Below, piece by piece: positions 1-14,124 of a stretch of DNA of 64,000 nucleotides; position 1 is the stretch's first letter; each line of letters starts with the position of its first letter. Below the pieces are notes generated by a model. That model was not told where the DNA came from, made no database searches, and worked only from the letters and a program-made list of their open reading frames with translations. A program made the position numbers and the translations under genes. This DNA is from Dyella sp. BiH032 (GTDB lineage: Bacteria > Pseudomonadota > Gammaproteobacteria > Xanthomonadales > Rhodanobacteraceae): positions 3,968,001-4,032,000 of the forward strand of contig NZ_CP134867.1 in assembly GCF_031954525.1 (NCBI RefSeq), written 5' to 3'.

Positions 1-2990
<2,990 letters not shown>

Positions 2991-3104
2991 CCCGGACGAA
3001 ACGCAAGATTCTGCCGAAGTGGAGGCGCTCGCCGCGCGGCGCTATGCTCCTGGCGTTTTCCAGCGTGCCATACGGCCGCGCAGCGATCTCGCAAGGTATC
3101 CAAG

Positions 3105-4208
3105 ATGTCGGCACTATGGTCAATGCTGGTCGAATGGTTCGCCGGCCATGGCGTTCTTCCTGTTCTGCACGCCCTCCATCTGGAAGGGCTAGCCGGCGAT
3201 CCGAAGGACATCGCCGAATCGCTGCTGATCGCCACCTTGCAGTTGTGCATCATCGGCTTCATTTTCCGTCCGCTGGAAAGCCTGGTTCCGGCCGAGCGAT
3301 GGGCCGACCGCAAGCTGACGCGCGTCGATTTCCAGTACACGCTGATGATGCTCGTGGGCATCTTTCCCATCTTCAGCTTCCTGGTGCTGACGCCACTAGC
3401 CAATTACTTCGGCGGGCCCGATACCGGCCCCGGCGACGCCAGTGCTTCACCGCTCGCGATCACGCACTGGGTACCCTGGCTGAAGCAACACCCGTGGCTG
3501 CTGTTCGGCTGCTATTACGTGGTGTACGACTTCGTCTACTACTGGATGCACCGCCTGCAGCACGCCCTGCCTTGGTGGTGGGCGCTGCACAGCATGCACC
3601 ACAGCCAGCGCCAGATGAGCTGCTGGACCAACGACCGCGGCAGCCTGGTCGACGGCTTCCTGCAATCGATGGTGCTCGCCACGGTGGGCATCGTGATGGG
3701 CGTGGAGCCGGACCAGTTCGCATGGCTCGTGCTGCTGGGAGAGCTGGTGCAGAACTTCTCGCACGCCAACGTGCGCATCGGCTTCGGGCCGGTGTTCGGG
3801 CGCATCTTCGTGGATCCCAAGTTCCATCGGCTGCACCACATGCTGGTGGATCCCGAGCGGCCGGGGCTGCACAACTGCAATTTCGGGCAGGTGCTGTCGG
3901 TGTGGGATGTGGTGTTTGGGACGTCGCTGTATGGGATGGCGCCGAGGCCGACGGGGGTGGGCGATCCGACGGTGGATGCAGACAACGACCATGGGTTGAT
4001 CGGGCTGCATTGGGTGGCGTTCAAGCGGTTCTGGGGGGCGGTGCGGAGGCCATCCGGCTGGAGGCTGGGAGAAGTGGCGTTCGGTCCCGGCTACGAGCCG
4101 ATTCCAGTGGAACAAGTCGATCTCCATCGCGTGGTTGCGCCGAGCGCCGATTCGCCTATGGAGATCAACGAACACACAGTTGCTGTGCCTCGTGCGCCAG
4201 CCGCTTGA
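3105..4208 (+). CDS. Sterol desaturase / fatty acid hydroxylase superfamily membrane enzyme
   Basis: Membrane-bound di-iron oxygenase family protein of 367 residues. Four or five hydrophobic segments surround the eight-histidine iron-binding motifs: HRLQH (149-153), HSMHH (162-166) and HRLHH (241-245), the usual HX3H, HX2HH, HX2HH arrangement. Such enzymes insert oxygen into C-H bonds of lipids; the substrate here cannot be deduced from sequence. After the third His motif there is a hydrophilic tail of about 120 residues. The 3' half of the gene (3880-4060) has unusually G-rich codon choice compared with its neighbours. It stands alone, with a terminator directly downstream. Confidence 0.88.
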   Translation: MSALWSMLVEWFAGHGVLPVLHALHLEGLAGDPKDIAESLLIATLQLCIIGFIFRPLESLVPAERWADRKLTRVDFQYTLMMLVGIFPIFSFLVLTPLANYFGGPDTGPGDASASPLAITHWVPWLKQHPWLLFGCYYVVYDFVYYWMHRLQHALPWWWALHSMHHSQRQMSCWTNDRGSLVDGFLQSMVLATVGIVMGVEPDQFAWLVLLGELVQNFSHANVRIGFGPVFGRIFVDPKFHRLHHMLVDPERPGLHNCNFGQVLSVWDVVFGTSLYGMAPRPTGVGDPTVDADNDHGLIGLHWVAFKRFWGAVRRPSGWRLGEVAFGPGYEPIPVEQVDLHRVVAPSADSPMEINEHTVAVPRAPAA

Positions 4209-4222
4209 GCTCTCGCTGTAGG

Positions 4223-4251
4223 AATCGCCGGCTTTCGCCGGCGATTTTTTT
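4223..4251 (+). terminator. Rho-independent terminator of the desaturase-like gene
   Basis: A perfect 10-bp stem (AATCGCCGGC / GCCGGCGATT) with a TTTC loop is followed by T residues to 4251. It abuts the stop codon of the convergent small gene at 4250. Confidence 0.9.
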
Positions 4252-4579
4252 AACCGCAAATGGCCTCGGGATAAGGCGTGTAGACAACCGTGCAATTTGG
4301 TGGCCCCGGAGGTTCATCACCACCCGTGTTAATCCCGCCGCTGGTATCCGGGCACTCTTGAGCCGTGAACGTCTGATACATGGTCTGGTAACCCCAAGAC
4401 CATAAATTGCCCTGGCAGTTATAGTCCCGCTCTCCAACCCGCGTGGTTAACGACGCGTCGCTGTAATAGCTGTTCTTAATGTTGACCTTGCCGGGATTTA
4501 CCGCCCATGCGTAACCGCTCACCAGCATGCATCCCATCGCTGCGAGAACGACACGCTTCATCCTAAAGCCTGAACGCAT
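4250..4579 (-). CDS. Small exported protein, DUF6289-like
   Basis: A 109-residue protein with a clear signal peptide: basic start MRSGFRMKRVV, hydrophobic core LAAMGCMLVSGYAWA with an AWA cleavage site, then a mature part of about 80 residues. The mature part contains YYSDASLTTRVGERDYNCQG, which resembles the small secreted DUF6289 proteins common in xanthomonads (tyrosine/serine-rich start, Val-Gly, one Cys pair); I recognise this by eye only. Four mature Cys residues may form disulfides, and a Pro/Gly-rich linker (GGDEPPGPPN) precedes the C-terminus. The start at 4579 is preferred because GGAAAGGAGCG lies 6 nt upstream. It is separated from the receptor gene upstream by two terminators, so it should have its own promoter. 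Function unknown. Confidence 0.72.
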   Translation of the reverse strand: MRSGFRMKRVVLAAMGCMLVSGYAWAVNPGKVNIKNSYYSDASLTTRVGERDYNCQGNLWSWGYQTMYQTFTAQECPDTSGGINTGGDEPPGPPNCTVVYTPYPEAICG

Positions 4580-4635
4580 ATTTCGCTCCTTTCCCTGCGT
4601 AGCCATGACAGCGCCATGGCGAAGAACCCCCTTTC

Positions 4636-4670
4636 AAAAAAAACCGCGCCAGGGAATCCCCTGGCGCGGC
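4636..4670 (-). terminator. Second of two tandem terminators after the Oar-like receptor gene
   Basis: On the minus strand an 11-bp perfect stem (CCGCGCCAGGG / CCCTGGCGCGG) with a 4-nt loop is followed by eight T residues. Confidence 0.9.
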
Positions 4671-4717
4671 TTAAAAAAACAAAGTAGCCCCTGCGCTCCG
4701 GATGAAACAGCAGGGGC
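4671..4717 (-). terminator. First of two tandem terminators after the Oar-like receptor gene
   Basis: GCCCCTGC (4710-4717 read on the minus strand) pairs with GCAGGGGC (4687-4694) across a 15-nt loop and is followed by a T-rich run including seven consecutive T. It lies only 11 nt after the receptor stop codon. Confidence 0.75.
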
Positions 4718-4727
4718 GAGTGCTGCA

Positions 4728-7700
4728 TTAGAAGTCGTACGTCATACCGAAGCGGACGTACCGCGGCGTGGTGAAGCCGCGCGGACGGCGATAGCTCGCG
4801 CCCAGGTTGTACTCGTACACGTAGGTCTCGTTCTGCGAGTCGAAGATGTTGAACACGTCAGCCGTGAAGGCGAGCTTGTGATCGGCGAACGCCGGACGGT
4901 ACTGAACGTTGAGCGACACCGTCTTCTGCCACGGCAGGCGACCGGCCGAGCCCGAGGGCGACGGCTTGCCATTGCACCAGTGGTAGTACGGACCATCGTA
5001 CGCGGGCGACTCGGCATTGGGGCCGTAGAAGTCCAAGCAATCGTACGGCGCACCCGAAGCCAGCGAGACGACACCGCCGACCATCCACTCAGGCGTGACC
5101 TGGTAGCTGCCATAGGCCTTCAGCTGGTGCTTGCGGTCGTTATGCAGCAGGCCGCCGGAGTACACCATGAGCGACGGGTAATCCCAGTCGGTCGTAGCAG
5201 CGATGTCGCCCTGACCGATGTTGGACTTCACCTGACCTTCGGAGTTGCCGTAGGAGCGCGAGTAGACGTAGTCGATGCGACCCTGCCACTTGCCGTCGAA
5301 CGGATGATCCAGGTACAGGTTCAACGCGTAGTAGTCGCGCTTGGGCTTCGGATATTCGAAGTCCTTGGAGCTGATCTGCAGCTGGCCGTAGCCGCCCTTG
5401 CCGTCCGGCAGCTGGAACACCGCACCGCGACCCGGGTTGAAGAAGTAGCAACCGCGCAGGTTGGTGGTATCGATGCCCTGCTCGGCCGCCTTCGCTTCGA
5501 AGAGGTCGGTGTTGCAGGTGTCATCGATGATGTTGCGCAGGACGCGATAGGTCGCCTTGGCACCGTAGTTCCACGAGTCGTTGAGCCTCTTGTCGAAGCC
5601 CAGGATGAACTCGTCCTGGTACTGCGCCTTCAGGTTCTTCGCCGTCACGGTGGCCGGATCGGGGGACTGACCGTACTCGTTGTTCTCCGAGTAAGGAGCG
5701 CCCGGGCCCTTGGCCGTATTGATCGGGGTCAGGCCGGTCGGATAGCCGGTGGCCGGATCGATGCCCGTGTAGGTGTAGAACACGCGGGTGTAATACGAGC
5801 CGGAAGCACCACGCAGCGCCACGCTGGTCGGCATGGCGAGGTAATAGCGACCCGCGTTGCCGTAGACCTTGAAGCTGGAATCGCCATTCACGTCCCAGCT
5901 GAAGCCGAGGCGAGGCGCCCACTGCGGCTTGGTCTGGCGAATGTAGGGCTCGCCATCGCTGTTGTAGTTGGTGAACTGGTCGTTGCGCAGACCCATCTTG
6001 ACCATCCAGCGGTCGTTGATCTGCCAGGTGTCTTCGATGTACTGCGCGCGCTGTTCCACGCGGACCGAAGCTGCGGTACGGAAGAAGTACTGAGCAACGT
6101 AGTAGCCCGTCGCACCGCCGGGGTAGCTGCCGGGGGCATCGACCACGGGATTGCCGGCGGCGTCCTGAGCAATCGGCGAATTGGGGTTCGCGCGATGGTT
6201 GTATTCCCAGGCATAGCCGGCATTGGTCGGGATGTAATCGCCGTCGTTCAGGTCCTGCGTGCGCTGGTTGTCGATACCGGCGGTGATCGTGTGATCGCCG
6301 AGGACGTAGGTGACGTCGAAACGGTAGTTCGCACCCTTGGTCTGATGCGACGGGTCGGTGGTGGTCAACACGGTCTGCGTATTGCCGATACCGGTACTGC
6401 TGCCGCCGTTCAGTGCCGGGTTCTGCTGATCGGGACTGAGGACGTTGATGAGACCGGCATTGAAGTCACTGCCCAGGGCCGTATACAGGTCGGTCTTCTG
6501 CTTGCCGTACTGAGCACTGATGGTCAAGCTGTCAGTGATGTAGCCGGTGTACTTGGCGATCCACATGTTCGCCGAAGTCTTGCTGGGCGTGTCCTGATTC
6601 AGGTAGTCGCCGCGCTGGTTGGTGTCGTTGTCGTAAGCGTAGACGTTGCCGTTGTAATTGTGCTTCGTCGACGCGCTGGTCAGCTCGAGGATGTGGCTGT
6701 CGGTGATGTTCCAGTCCAGCTTGGCGTACCAGCTCGGGTCGCTGAAGTGGCGACGCAGTTCGGTGCCCGACGCGACCGAGTTGACAGCCTTATCGTCGGT
6801 CTTGTTGCCTTCCACCGACGCGAACATGAACAGCTTGTCCTTGATCAGCGGACCGCCGACATAGGCACTGGCGATGGTGTTCGTGCCCTTGTTGTCATTG
6901 CGGTACTGGTAGAGCTTACCGTTGCGCAGGCGGATGTTTTCCGGGTCGGCGCGCAGGGCCTCGGGCGTCCACAGAATCTGTCCGCCGAAGTGCCACTCGT
7001 TGGTGCCGCGCTTGCCCACCATGTTGATCACGCCGCCGTCAGAACGGCCGAACGCGGCGCTGTAACCGCCGGTCAGCGTTTCCTGCTGCTCGATCGAGCC
7101 GTACGGCAGATCGATGCCGCCCATGCCGCTCAACGGATCGGTCACGTTCATGCCGTTGATGTAGTAGGCGTTCTCGACGACCGACGCACCACCGAACGAC
7201 ACGAGCTGCTGGCCGCCCGGGCCAGTGAAGAAGCCGCTACCCTGCACAGCGCCCGGCGCCAGCAGCGCGATGGCTTCCGCCGAGCGCGCCAGCGGCAGCT
7301 TGGCCAGCTGCTGCGAGGTGATCACGGTGCGCGAGTCGACGCCAGTAACGTCGATCGCCGGCAGCGCGTTCGCCGTCACGGTCACGGCCGACAGCGAGGA
7401 AGCGTTCGTCTTGCTCGCAAACGAGACTTCGGTGTTGCCGCTCACCTTGATGGCCACGTCGGAGCGAGTGTCCACGGTGGCGCCCCCCTTCTGCAGGGCC
7501 ACGGTGTACGTACCAATCGGGAGATTGTTCACCTGGTACTTGCCGGAAGCATCGACCGGCACGGTACGGGTCAGGCCCGAGTTGCTGGTGACGGTGACCG
7601 TATCGCCAGGCTCGGCCTGGCCGTAGATGCCGCCGACGGTCGACTGAGCGAAGGCCGTGCCGGCCATGCCCATCGCGAGGGCAGCCGCCAACGCGGTATG

Positions 7701-7739
7701 GCGCAGCAGATAACCGCGATTCAACGATCGAAAACTCAT
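4728..7739 (-). CDS. Oar-like TonB-dependent outer-membrane receptor
   Basis: A 1003-residue outer-membrane protein. A signal peptide (ending GMAGTAFA) is followed by a carboxypeptidase-regulatory-like beta-sandwich domain (about residues 30-115, with VDASGKYQVNNLPIGTYTV), then a plug domain (about 120-250, YYINGMNVTDPLSG and GGYSAAFGRSDGGVINMV) and a long beta barrel ending in Phe (GMTYDF), the usual sorting signal for BAM. This architecture is that of the Oar/OmpA-related TonB receptors of Myxococcus, Xanthomonadaceae and Bacteroidetes, some of which export or process cargo rather than import it. The start at 7739 has GGGGAGA 6 nt upstream; longer in-frame starts lack a signal peptide at the N-terminus. 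A second receptor of the same type lies at 54456-57803. Confidence 0.9.
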   Translation of the reverse strand: MSFRSLNRGYLLRHTALAAALAMGMAGTAFAQSTVGGIYGQAEPGDTVTVTSNSGLTRTVPVDASGKYQVNNLPIGTYTVALQKGGATVDTRSDVAIKVSGNTEVSFASKTNASSLSAVTVTANALPAIDVTGVDSRTVITSQQLAKLPLARSAEAIALLAPGAVQGSGFFTGPGGQQLVSFGGASVVENAYYINGMNVTDPLSGMGGIDLPYGSIEQQETLTGGYSAAFGRSDGGVINMVGKRGTNEWHFGGQILWTPEALRADPENIRLRNGKLYQYRNDNKGTNTIASAYVGGPLIKDKLFMFASVEGNKTDDKAVNSVASGTELRRHFSDPSWYAKLDWNITDSHILELTSASTKHNYNGNVYAYDNDTNQRGDYLNQDTPSKTSANMWIAKYTGYITDSLTISAQYGKQKTDLYTALGSDFNAGLINVLSPDQQNPALNGGSSTGIGNTQTVLTTTDPSHQTKGANYRFDVTYVLGDHTITAGIDNQRTQDLNDGDYIPTNAGYAWEYNHRANPNSPIAQDAAGNPVVDAPGSYPGGATGYYVAQYFFRTAASVRVEQRAQYIEDTWQINDRWMVKMGLRNDQFTNYNSDGEPYIRQTKPQWAPRLGFSWDVNGDSSFKVYGNAGRYYLAMPTSVALRGASGSYYTRVFYTYTGIDPATGYPTGLTPINTAKGPGAPYSENNEYGQSPDPATVTAKNLKAQYQDEFILGFDKRLNDSWNYGAKATYRVLRNIIDDTCNTDLFEAKAAEQGIDTTNLRGCYFFNPGRGAVFQLPDGKGGYGQLQISSKDFEYPKPKRDYYALNLYLDHPFDGKWQGRIDYVYSRSYGNSEGQVKSNIGQGDIAATTDWDYPSLMVYSGGLLHNDRKHQLKAYGSYQVTPEWMVGGVVSLASGAPYDCLDFYGPNAESPAYDGPYYHWCNGKPSPSGSAGRLPWQKTVSLNVQYRPAFADHKLAFTADVFNIFDSQNETYVYEYNLGASYRRPRGFTTPRYVRFGMTYDF

Positions 7740-8222
7740 TTGGATCTCCCCGAAAACGCCCGCCTGGGTGGTGGGCAAAATTGAGCAAAACCGCCCGGTC
7801 CCCTGGGCGATAGGCCAAAAGGTCGCAAAGCTGCGTCTGTAGGAAACTCCCCCTGCAGACTGCCCCTCTGCATCCCCTGTTACGACGACGATTTCTTGCG
7901 GGCCTCCCGTGGCTGTAAGCAAGCTGTCGCCTGACTGTCGTATCAGGAACCTCCCGAAAATAACGTCGGGCGTTACACCAAGTCAACAATTACTTAATGA
8001 ATGGCGCCGCTGCGCCATCCTGCGGTGCCCGCCTGCCGATTAGATCCTGCGTTTCCCCGATGTGCGCAGGCGTACGGTCGCGGGTAATGGCTTGGCCCGA
8101 ATCGTAATTTATTGCGTCACGAGGGCACGGCTTTACCGCGGCTCAGCGCCGGGCCAGGTGCCATTAAAGCCTTCTGCATTATCCAGTTAATGCACAGGCT
8201 TTATTGAATTAAATCCGGCCAT
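7740..8222. other. Non-coding region, leader of the receptor gene
   Basis: About 480 bases between the receptor start and the secF terminator. It holds the candidate promoter at 7957-7986 and a leader of roughly 210 nt. From about 7990 to 8222 I see no gene; base composition is more AT-rich than in the neighbouring genes. Confidence 0.6.
7957..7986 (-). promoter_or_regulatory. Candidate sigma-70 promoter of the Oar-like receptor gene
   Basis: On the minus strand TTGACT (7981-7986) and TATTTT (7957-7962) are separated by 18 nt. The -35 matches 5 of 6 and the -10 matches 4 of 6 consensus bases. The transcript would start near 7950. Confidence 0.45.
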
Positions 8223-8246
8223 AAAAAAACCCGGCCGAAGCCGGGC
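8223..8246 (-). terminator. Rho-independent terminator of the queA-secF operon
   Basis: On the minus strand, stem CCCGGC/GCCGGG with a TTCG loop followed by seven T residues, 27 nt after the secF stop. Confidence 0.88.
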
Positions 8247-8272
8247 TTTTCTTCCAATACCGCCAGATCTGC

Positions 8273-9229
8273 TCACGGACGCCGCGCCAGCTCCGGGTTC
8301 TCCTTGGTCTGCGGCATCAGGTCCTTCTTGGAGACGCCGAGCCACAGCAGGATCGGGCTGGCCACGAAGATGGACGAGAGCGTACCGACCAGGATGCCGA
8401 TCAGCATGGTGATGGCGAAGCCCTGCACCACCGAGCCGCCGATGAAATACAGCGCCGCCATGGTGATGGCAGTGAACAGCGAAGTGATGATGGTTCGCGA
8501 CAGCGTGCTGTTGATCGAACGGTTGAGGACTTCCACCGGCTCGGCCTTGCGGGCCAGGCGGAACAGCTCGCGGATACGGTCGAACACCACCACCTTGTCG
8601 TTGATCGAGTAGCCGATCACCGCTAGTACCGAGGCCAGTACGGTGAGGTCGAACTCGCGCCCGGTGATCGCCAGCACGCCCAGGGTGACCAGCACGTCGT
8701 GCACTTCGGTCGCCAGGGCGGCGACGGCGAAGCGGCGCTCGAAGCGGACCCACAGGTACAGGCCGATGCCGAGAATCACGAACACCGCGGCCACGGTACC
8801 GTCGCTGCGCAGCTCGTCGCCGACCTGCGAACTCACTGAAGAGCGGCTCTTGAGCAATGCGTCCGGACGCGCCGCCTGCAGGGCCTTGCTGACCACGGCG
8901 GAGACCTGGTCCAGGTTCACCCTGCCCTGCGCGTCCTTCATCGCCGCGGTCGGCTGCATGCGGATCGAGACCTCCTTGGTGCCGCCCAGGCTCTGCACGA
9001 CGGCGTGTTCCATGCCCGCCTTGGCCAGCGCCTCGCGGACGTCGGACACGGCCACCGGCTGCTGGTAGCTCACCTCGGCGGAAATACCGCCGGTGAAGTC
9101 CAGGCCGTAGTTCAGCCCGCGCGTGGCGATCAAGGCGATCGAAACGAGCATGAGCAGCACGGCGATGCCGATGCTGACCTTGCGCATCCCCAGGAAGTTG
9201 ACGTTGGCGTTGTGGTTGAAGATTTCCAT
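8273..9229 (-). CDS. secF: Protein translocase subunit SecF
   Basis: Inner-membrane RND-type protein, 318 residues, that with SecD uses the proton gradient to complete Sec-dependent export on the periplasmic side. After a short cytoplasmic start there is a first membrane helix (ISIGIAVLLMLVSIALIA region), the SecF motif LNYGLDFTGGISAEV, a periplasmic domain (about 60-130) and five further helices including the conserved VLAVIGYSINDKVVVFDRIRE segment cut here to its core (VIGYSINDKVVVFDRIRE). The gene starts 16 nt after secD and is the last gene of queA-tgt-yajC-secD-secF. Confidence 0.96.
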   Translation of the reverse strand: MEIFNHNANVNFLGMRKVSIGIAVLLMLVSIALIATRGLNYGLDFTGGISAEVSYQQPVAVSDVREALAKAGMEHAVVQSLGGTKEVSIRMQPTAAMKDAQGRVNLDQVSAVVSKALQAARPDALLKSRSSVSSQVGDELRSDGTVAAVFVILGIGLYLWVRFERRFAVAALATEVHDVLVTLGVLAITGREFDLTVLASVLAVIGYSINDKVVVFDRIRELFRLARKAEPVEVLNRSINSTLSRTIITSLFTAITMAALYFIGGSVVQGFAITMLIGILVGTLSSIFVASPILLWLGVSKKDLMPQTKENPELARRP

Positions 9230-9245
9230 GAGTTCCAGTTCCTCT

Positions 9246-11117
9246 TCAGACCGACAGCGTCTTGAGCTTGCGACCGCCGTGGATCAGCGCGGTGATCGCG
9301 TGGGTCACGGTGACCGAGGTGAACATCGAGGTCAGGATGCCGATCAGCAGCGTCACGCCGAAGCCGCGGATCGGGCCGGAGCCCATCGTGGTCAGCGCCA
9401 GCGCGGCGATCAGGTGGGTGACGTTGGCGTCCAGGATGGTCGCCCAGGCCTTCTCGTAGCCGGCGCGGATCGACGCCAGCGGCGTGGAGCCGTTGCGCAG
9501 TTCCTCGCGCACGCGTTCGCAGATCAGCACGTTCGCGTCGATCGCCATGCCGAGGGTCAGCACGATACCGGCGATGCCGGGCATGGTCAGCGTGACGCCG
9601 ACCATCGACATGACCGCCAGCAGGATCACCAGGTTGAAGAACAGCGCGACGTCAGCCACCAGTCCGAACAGCTTGTAGTAGATGGCCGCGGCCAGCAGCA
9701 CCAGGCCCAGGCCGATCAGCACGGCCTTCATGCCCTTCTCGATGTTGTCCTGGCCCAGGCTCGGACCGATCACGCGCTCCTCGACGATATCGATCGGCGC
9801 GGCCAGCGAACCGCCCTTCAGCAGCAGCGCCAGCTCGGAAGCCTCCTTCGCACTACGCAGACCGGTGGTCTGGAAGTTCTTGCCGAACACGCCGTTGATG
9901 GTGGCGTAGTTGATCACTTCCTCGGTGATCTTCGGCGTGCGCACTTCCTTTCCGTCCACCACCTTGGTCTCGACCACGCGCTCGACGTACACCACGCCCA
10001 TCGGCTTGCCGACGTTGCTGGTGGTGAAGTCGAGCATCTTCTTGGCGCCCGCGGCGTTGAGCGTCACCGACACCATCGGCGAACCGCTCTGCTGGTCGGC
10101 GCCGGAAGCGGCATCGACCAGCTGGTCGCCGGTAACGATGATCTTCTTGCTCAGCAGGATCGGGCGTCCATCGCGGTCCTTATACAGGCGCGCATCCGGC
10201 GGCACGCTGCCGGTGCGCGCGGCATCCGCGGCCTGTTGCGGCGTGCCGTAGCCGGCGCGGTATTCCAGCGTGGCGGTGGCGCCGATCAGCTTCTTGGCTT
10301 CGGCGGTGTCCTGCACGCCGGCCAGCTCGACGATGATGCGGCTATCGCCCTGCTGCTGGATGATCGGCTCGGACACGCCCAGCGCGTTGATGCGGTTGCG
10401 CAGCGTGCCCAGGTTCTGGCGCACGGCGTTGAGGGAGATCTCGCGCAGCTTGTCGGGACGCAGCACCGCGTTGAGCACGAAACGGTCGCCGGTCACCTGG
10501 CCGTCCTGCGTGGACAGGTCCGGATACTCGGCGGCGATGGCATTGGCGGCCGCGGTGCGGTCTTCCGCCGAGCGCAGGATCACGGCCACGCCCTGGCCGC
10601 GCACGGCGTTGCGGCTGACCGAGTCGTAGCGGATGTTCTTCTCGCGCAGCAGGCTGCGGATGTCGTCCGCGTAGCGCGTCTCCTGCTTGTCGACCACGTC
10701 GTTCTGGTCCACTTCCATCAGGAAGTGCACACCGCCCTGCAGGTCCAGGCCCAGCGGCATCGAGCGCGCGCCGATCATGGACAGCCAGTGCGGCACCGTC
10801 GACCTGAGGTTGAACGCCACCGTGTAGTCGTCGCCCAGCGCGGCCTTGATGGCGTCGCCCGCGCTCTTCTGCACGTCGGCGTTGCCGAAGCTCACCAGCA
10901 GGTGGTCGTTCTTCAGCTCGACGCTCTGGTAGGCGATGTTCTGCTGCTTGAGCGCACCCAGCGCCTTCTGCTCGAGCGCCTGGTCGACCACCCCGTTGCG
11001 GTTGGCCGTGACCTGTACCGCCGGCTGCGGCAGGAACACGTTCGGCAACGCGTAAACGATGCCCAGCGCCAATACGATGGCAACCAGGAAATATCTCCAG
11101 CGTGGAAAATCACTCAT
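9246..11117 (-). CDS. secD: Protein translocase subunit SecD
   Basis: Partner of SecF, 623 residues from the chosen start. N-terminal helix (RYFLVAIVLALGIVYALPNV), large periplasmic P1 region with the LGLDLQGGVHFLMEV motif (about residue 120), and a C-terminal six-helix domain with GMAIDANVLICERVREELR (D and R of the proton path). I chose the ATG at 11117 (MSDFPRWRY), which fits family N-termini; another ATG three codons upstream (11126, MQGM) cannot be excluded and neither has a strong ribosome site. Located between yajC (97 nt upstream) and secF (16 nt downstream). Confidence 0.95.
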   Translation of the reverse strand: MSDFPRWRYFLVAIVLALGIVYALPNVFLPQPAVQVTANRNGVVDQALEQKALGALKQQNIAYQSVELKNDHLLVSFGNADVQKSAGDAIKAALGDDYTVAFNLRSTVPHWLSMIGARSMPLGLDLQGGVHFLMEVDQNDVVDKQETRYADDIRSLLREKNIRYDSVSRNAVRGQGVAVILRSAEDRTAAANAIAAEYPDLSTQDGQVTGDRFVLNAVLRPDKLREISLNAVRQNLGTLRNRINALGVSEPIIQQQGDSRIIVELAGVQDTAEAKKLIGATATLEYRAGYGTPQQAADAARTGSVPPDARLYKDRDGRPILLSKKIIVTGDQLVDAASGADQQSGSPMVSVTLNAAGAKKMLDFTTSNVGKPMGVVYVERVVETKVVDGKEVRTPKITEEVINYATINGVFGKNFQTTGLRSAKEASELALLLKGGSLAAPIDIVEERVIGPSLGQDNIEKGMKAVLIGLGLVLLAAAIYYKLFGLVADVALFFNLVILLAVMSMVGVTLTMPGIAGIVLTLGMAIDANVLICERVREELRNGSTPLASIRAGYEKAWATILDANVTHLIAALALTTMGSGPIRGFGVTLLIGILTSMFTSVTVTHAITALIHGGRKLKTLSV

Positions 11118-11214
11118 GCCTTGCATCCGTCAAAAGCCGCGGCAGAGGCCGCGGCGGTAGCATCGTTTCGCATCGCGACGCGGGCGTCCGCCCGGCCGGC
11201 TCCCCCAGCGAAGG

Positions 11215-11553
11215 TCAGGACGACTTCAGCGAACCCTTGGGCAGCACCTGGGCCACGGCACCCTTCTGCACCTTGACCTTCACATTGGCTGCGATCTCGA
11301 GGGTGATGAAGGACTCGCCCACTTCCTCCACGCGGCCGGCCATGCCGCCGTTGGTCACCACCTCGTCGCCCTTGGACAGGGCCGAGACCATGGCGCGATG
11401 TTCCTTCTGCCGCTTCATCTGCGGGCGGATCATCAGGAAGTACATCACGCCGAACAGCAGGATCAGCGGCAGGAAGGTGACCAGCGGGTTCCCCTGGGGA
11501 GCACCGGCGGCCGGAGCGGCCTGAGCGATCACGAAAGTGGTCGGAAGATTCAT
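11215..11553 (-). CDS. yajC: Sec translocase accessory protein YajC
   Basis: Small single-pass membrane protein, 112 residues, that joins the SecDF complex. A Pro/Ala-rich start (AQAAPAAGAPQGNP) precedes one membrane helix (LVTFLPLILLFGVMYFLMI), then the family motif RPQMKRQKEHRAM and a small SH3-like cytoplasmic domain with KGDEVVTNGGMAGRV. Length and motif order match the family. It lies between tgt and secD on the same strand, as in most proteobacteria. A longer upstream in-frame opening exists but has no family similarity. Confidence 0.95.
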   Translation of the reverse strand: MNLPTTFVIAQAAPAAGAPQGNPLVTFLPLILLFGVMYFLMIRPQMKRQKEHRAMVSALSKGDEVVTNGGMAGRVEEVGESFITLEIAANVKVKVQKGAVAQVLPKGSLKSS

Positions 11554-11802
11554 CAGCTTGTCTCGTAAGTAGCGGCGCCGGCTGAAATTTCCGCCAGAAG
11601 CCTGAAAAAGATCGTGGATTATGCCACGCCCCCCGCTTCCCACGCAGCGGCCGGACGGCCCCCGGCGCGGGAGCGCATGGTTATGGAGGGTGCCGGGGGC
11701 GCTTGCAAGCACCCTGCCCCGCCTCCGTGCCCCAACTGCGATGCGCGCCACGCCGGCGCCGGCATCACAGACCCTGTTCCGCCGGCTTCGTTCGCCGCCG
11801 GC

Positions 11803-14041
<2,239 letters not shown>

Positions 14042-14124
14042 CGGCGGACTCGGCTGGCGGCCATGGGCGGCGGAAAACGGCGCATTATCCCGCAGCCCGA
14101 CCGCGCGGGCACGTTCGCTGCCTG

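Noticed and set aside
3044-4405. A 453-codon alternative frame overlapping the desaturase-like gene
   Set aside because: Arg-rich, no motifs, whereas the neighbouring frame carries all three His clusters.
4527-7784. A 1085-codon open frame on the + strand opposite the Oar-like receptor
   Set aside because: It is the mirror frame of a high-GC gene: no signal peptide, no family similarity, no ribosome site, while the minus strand encodes a complete receptor.
9123-11276. A 717-codon + strand frame opposite secD/secF
   Set aside because: Shadow of secD/secF; composition rich in Arg, His, Gln and Gly as usual for antisense frames.
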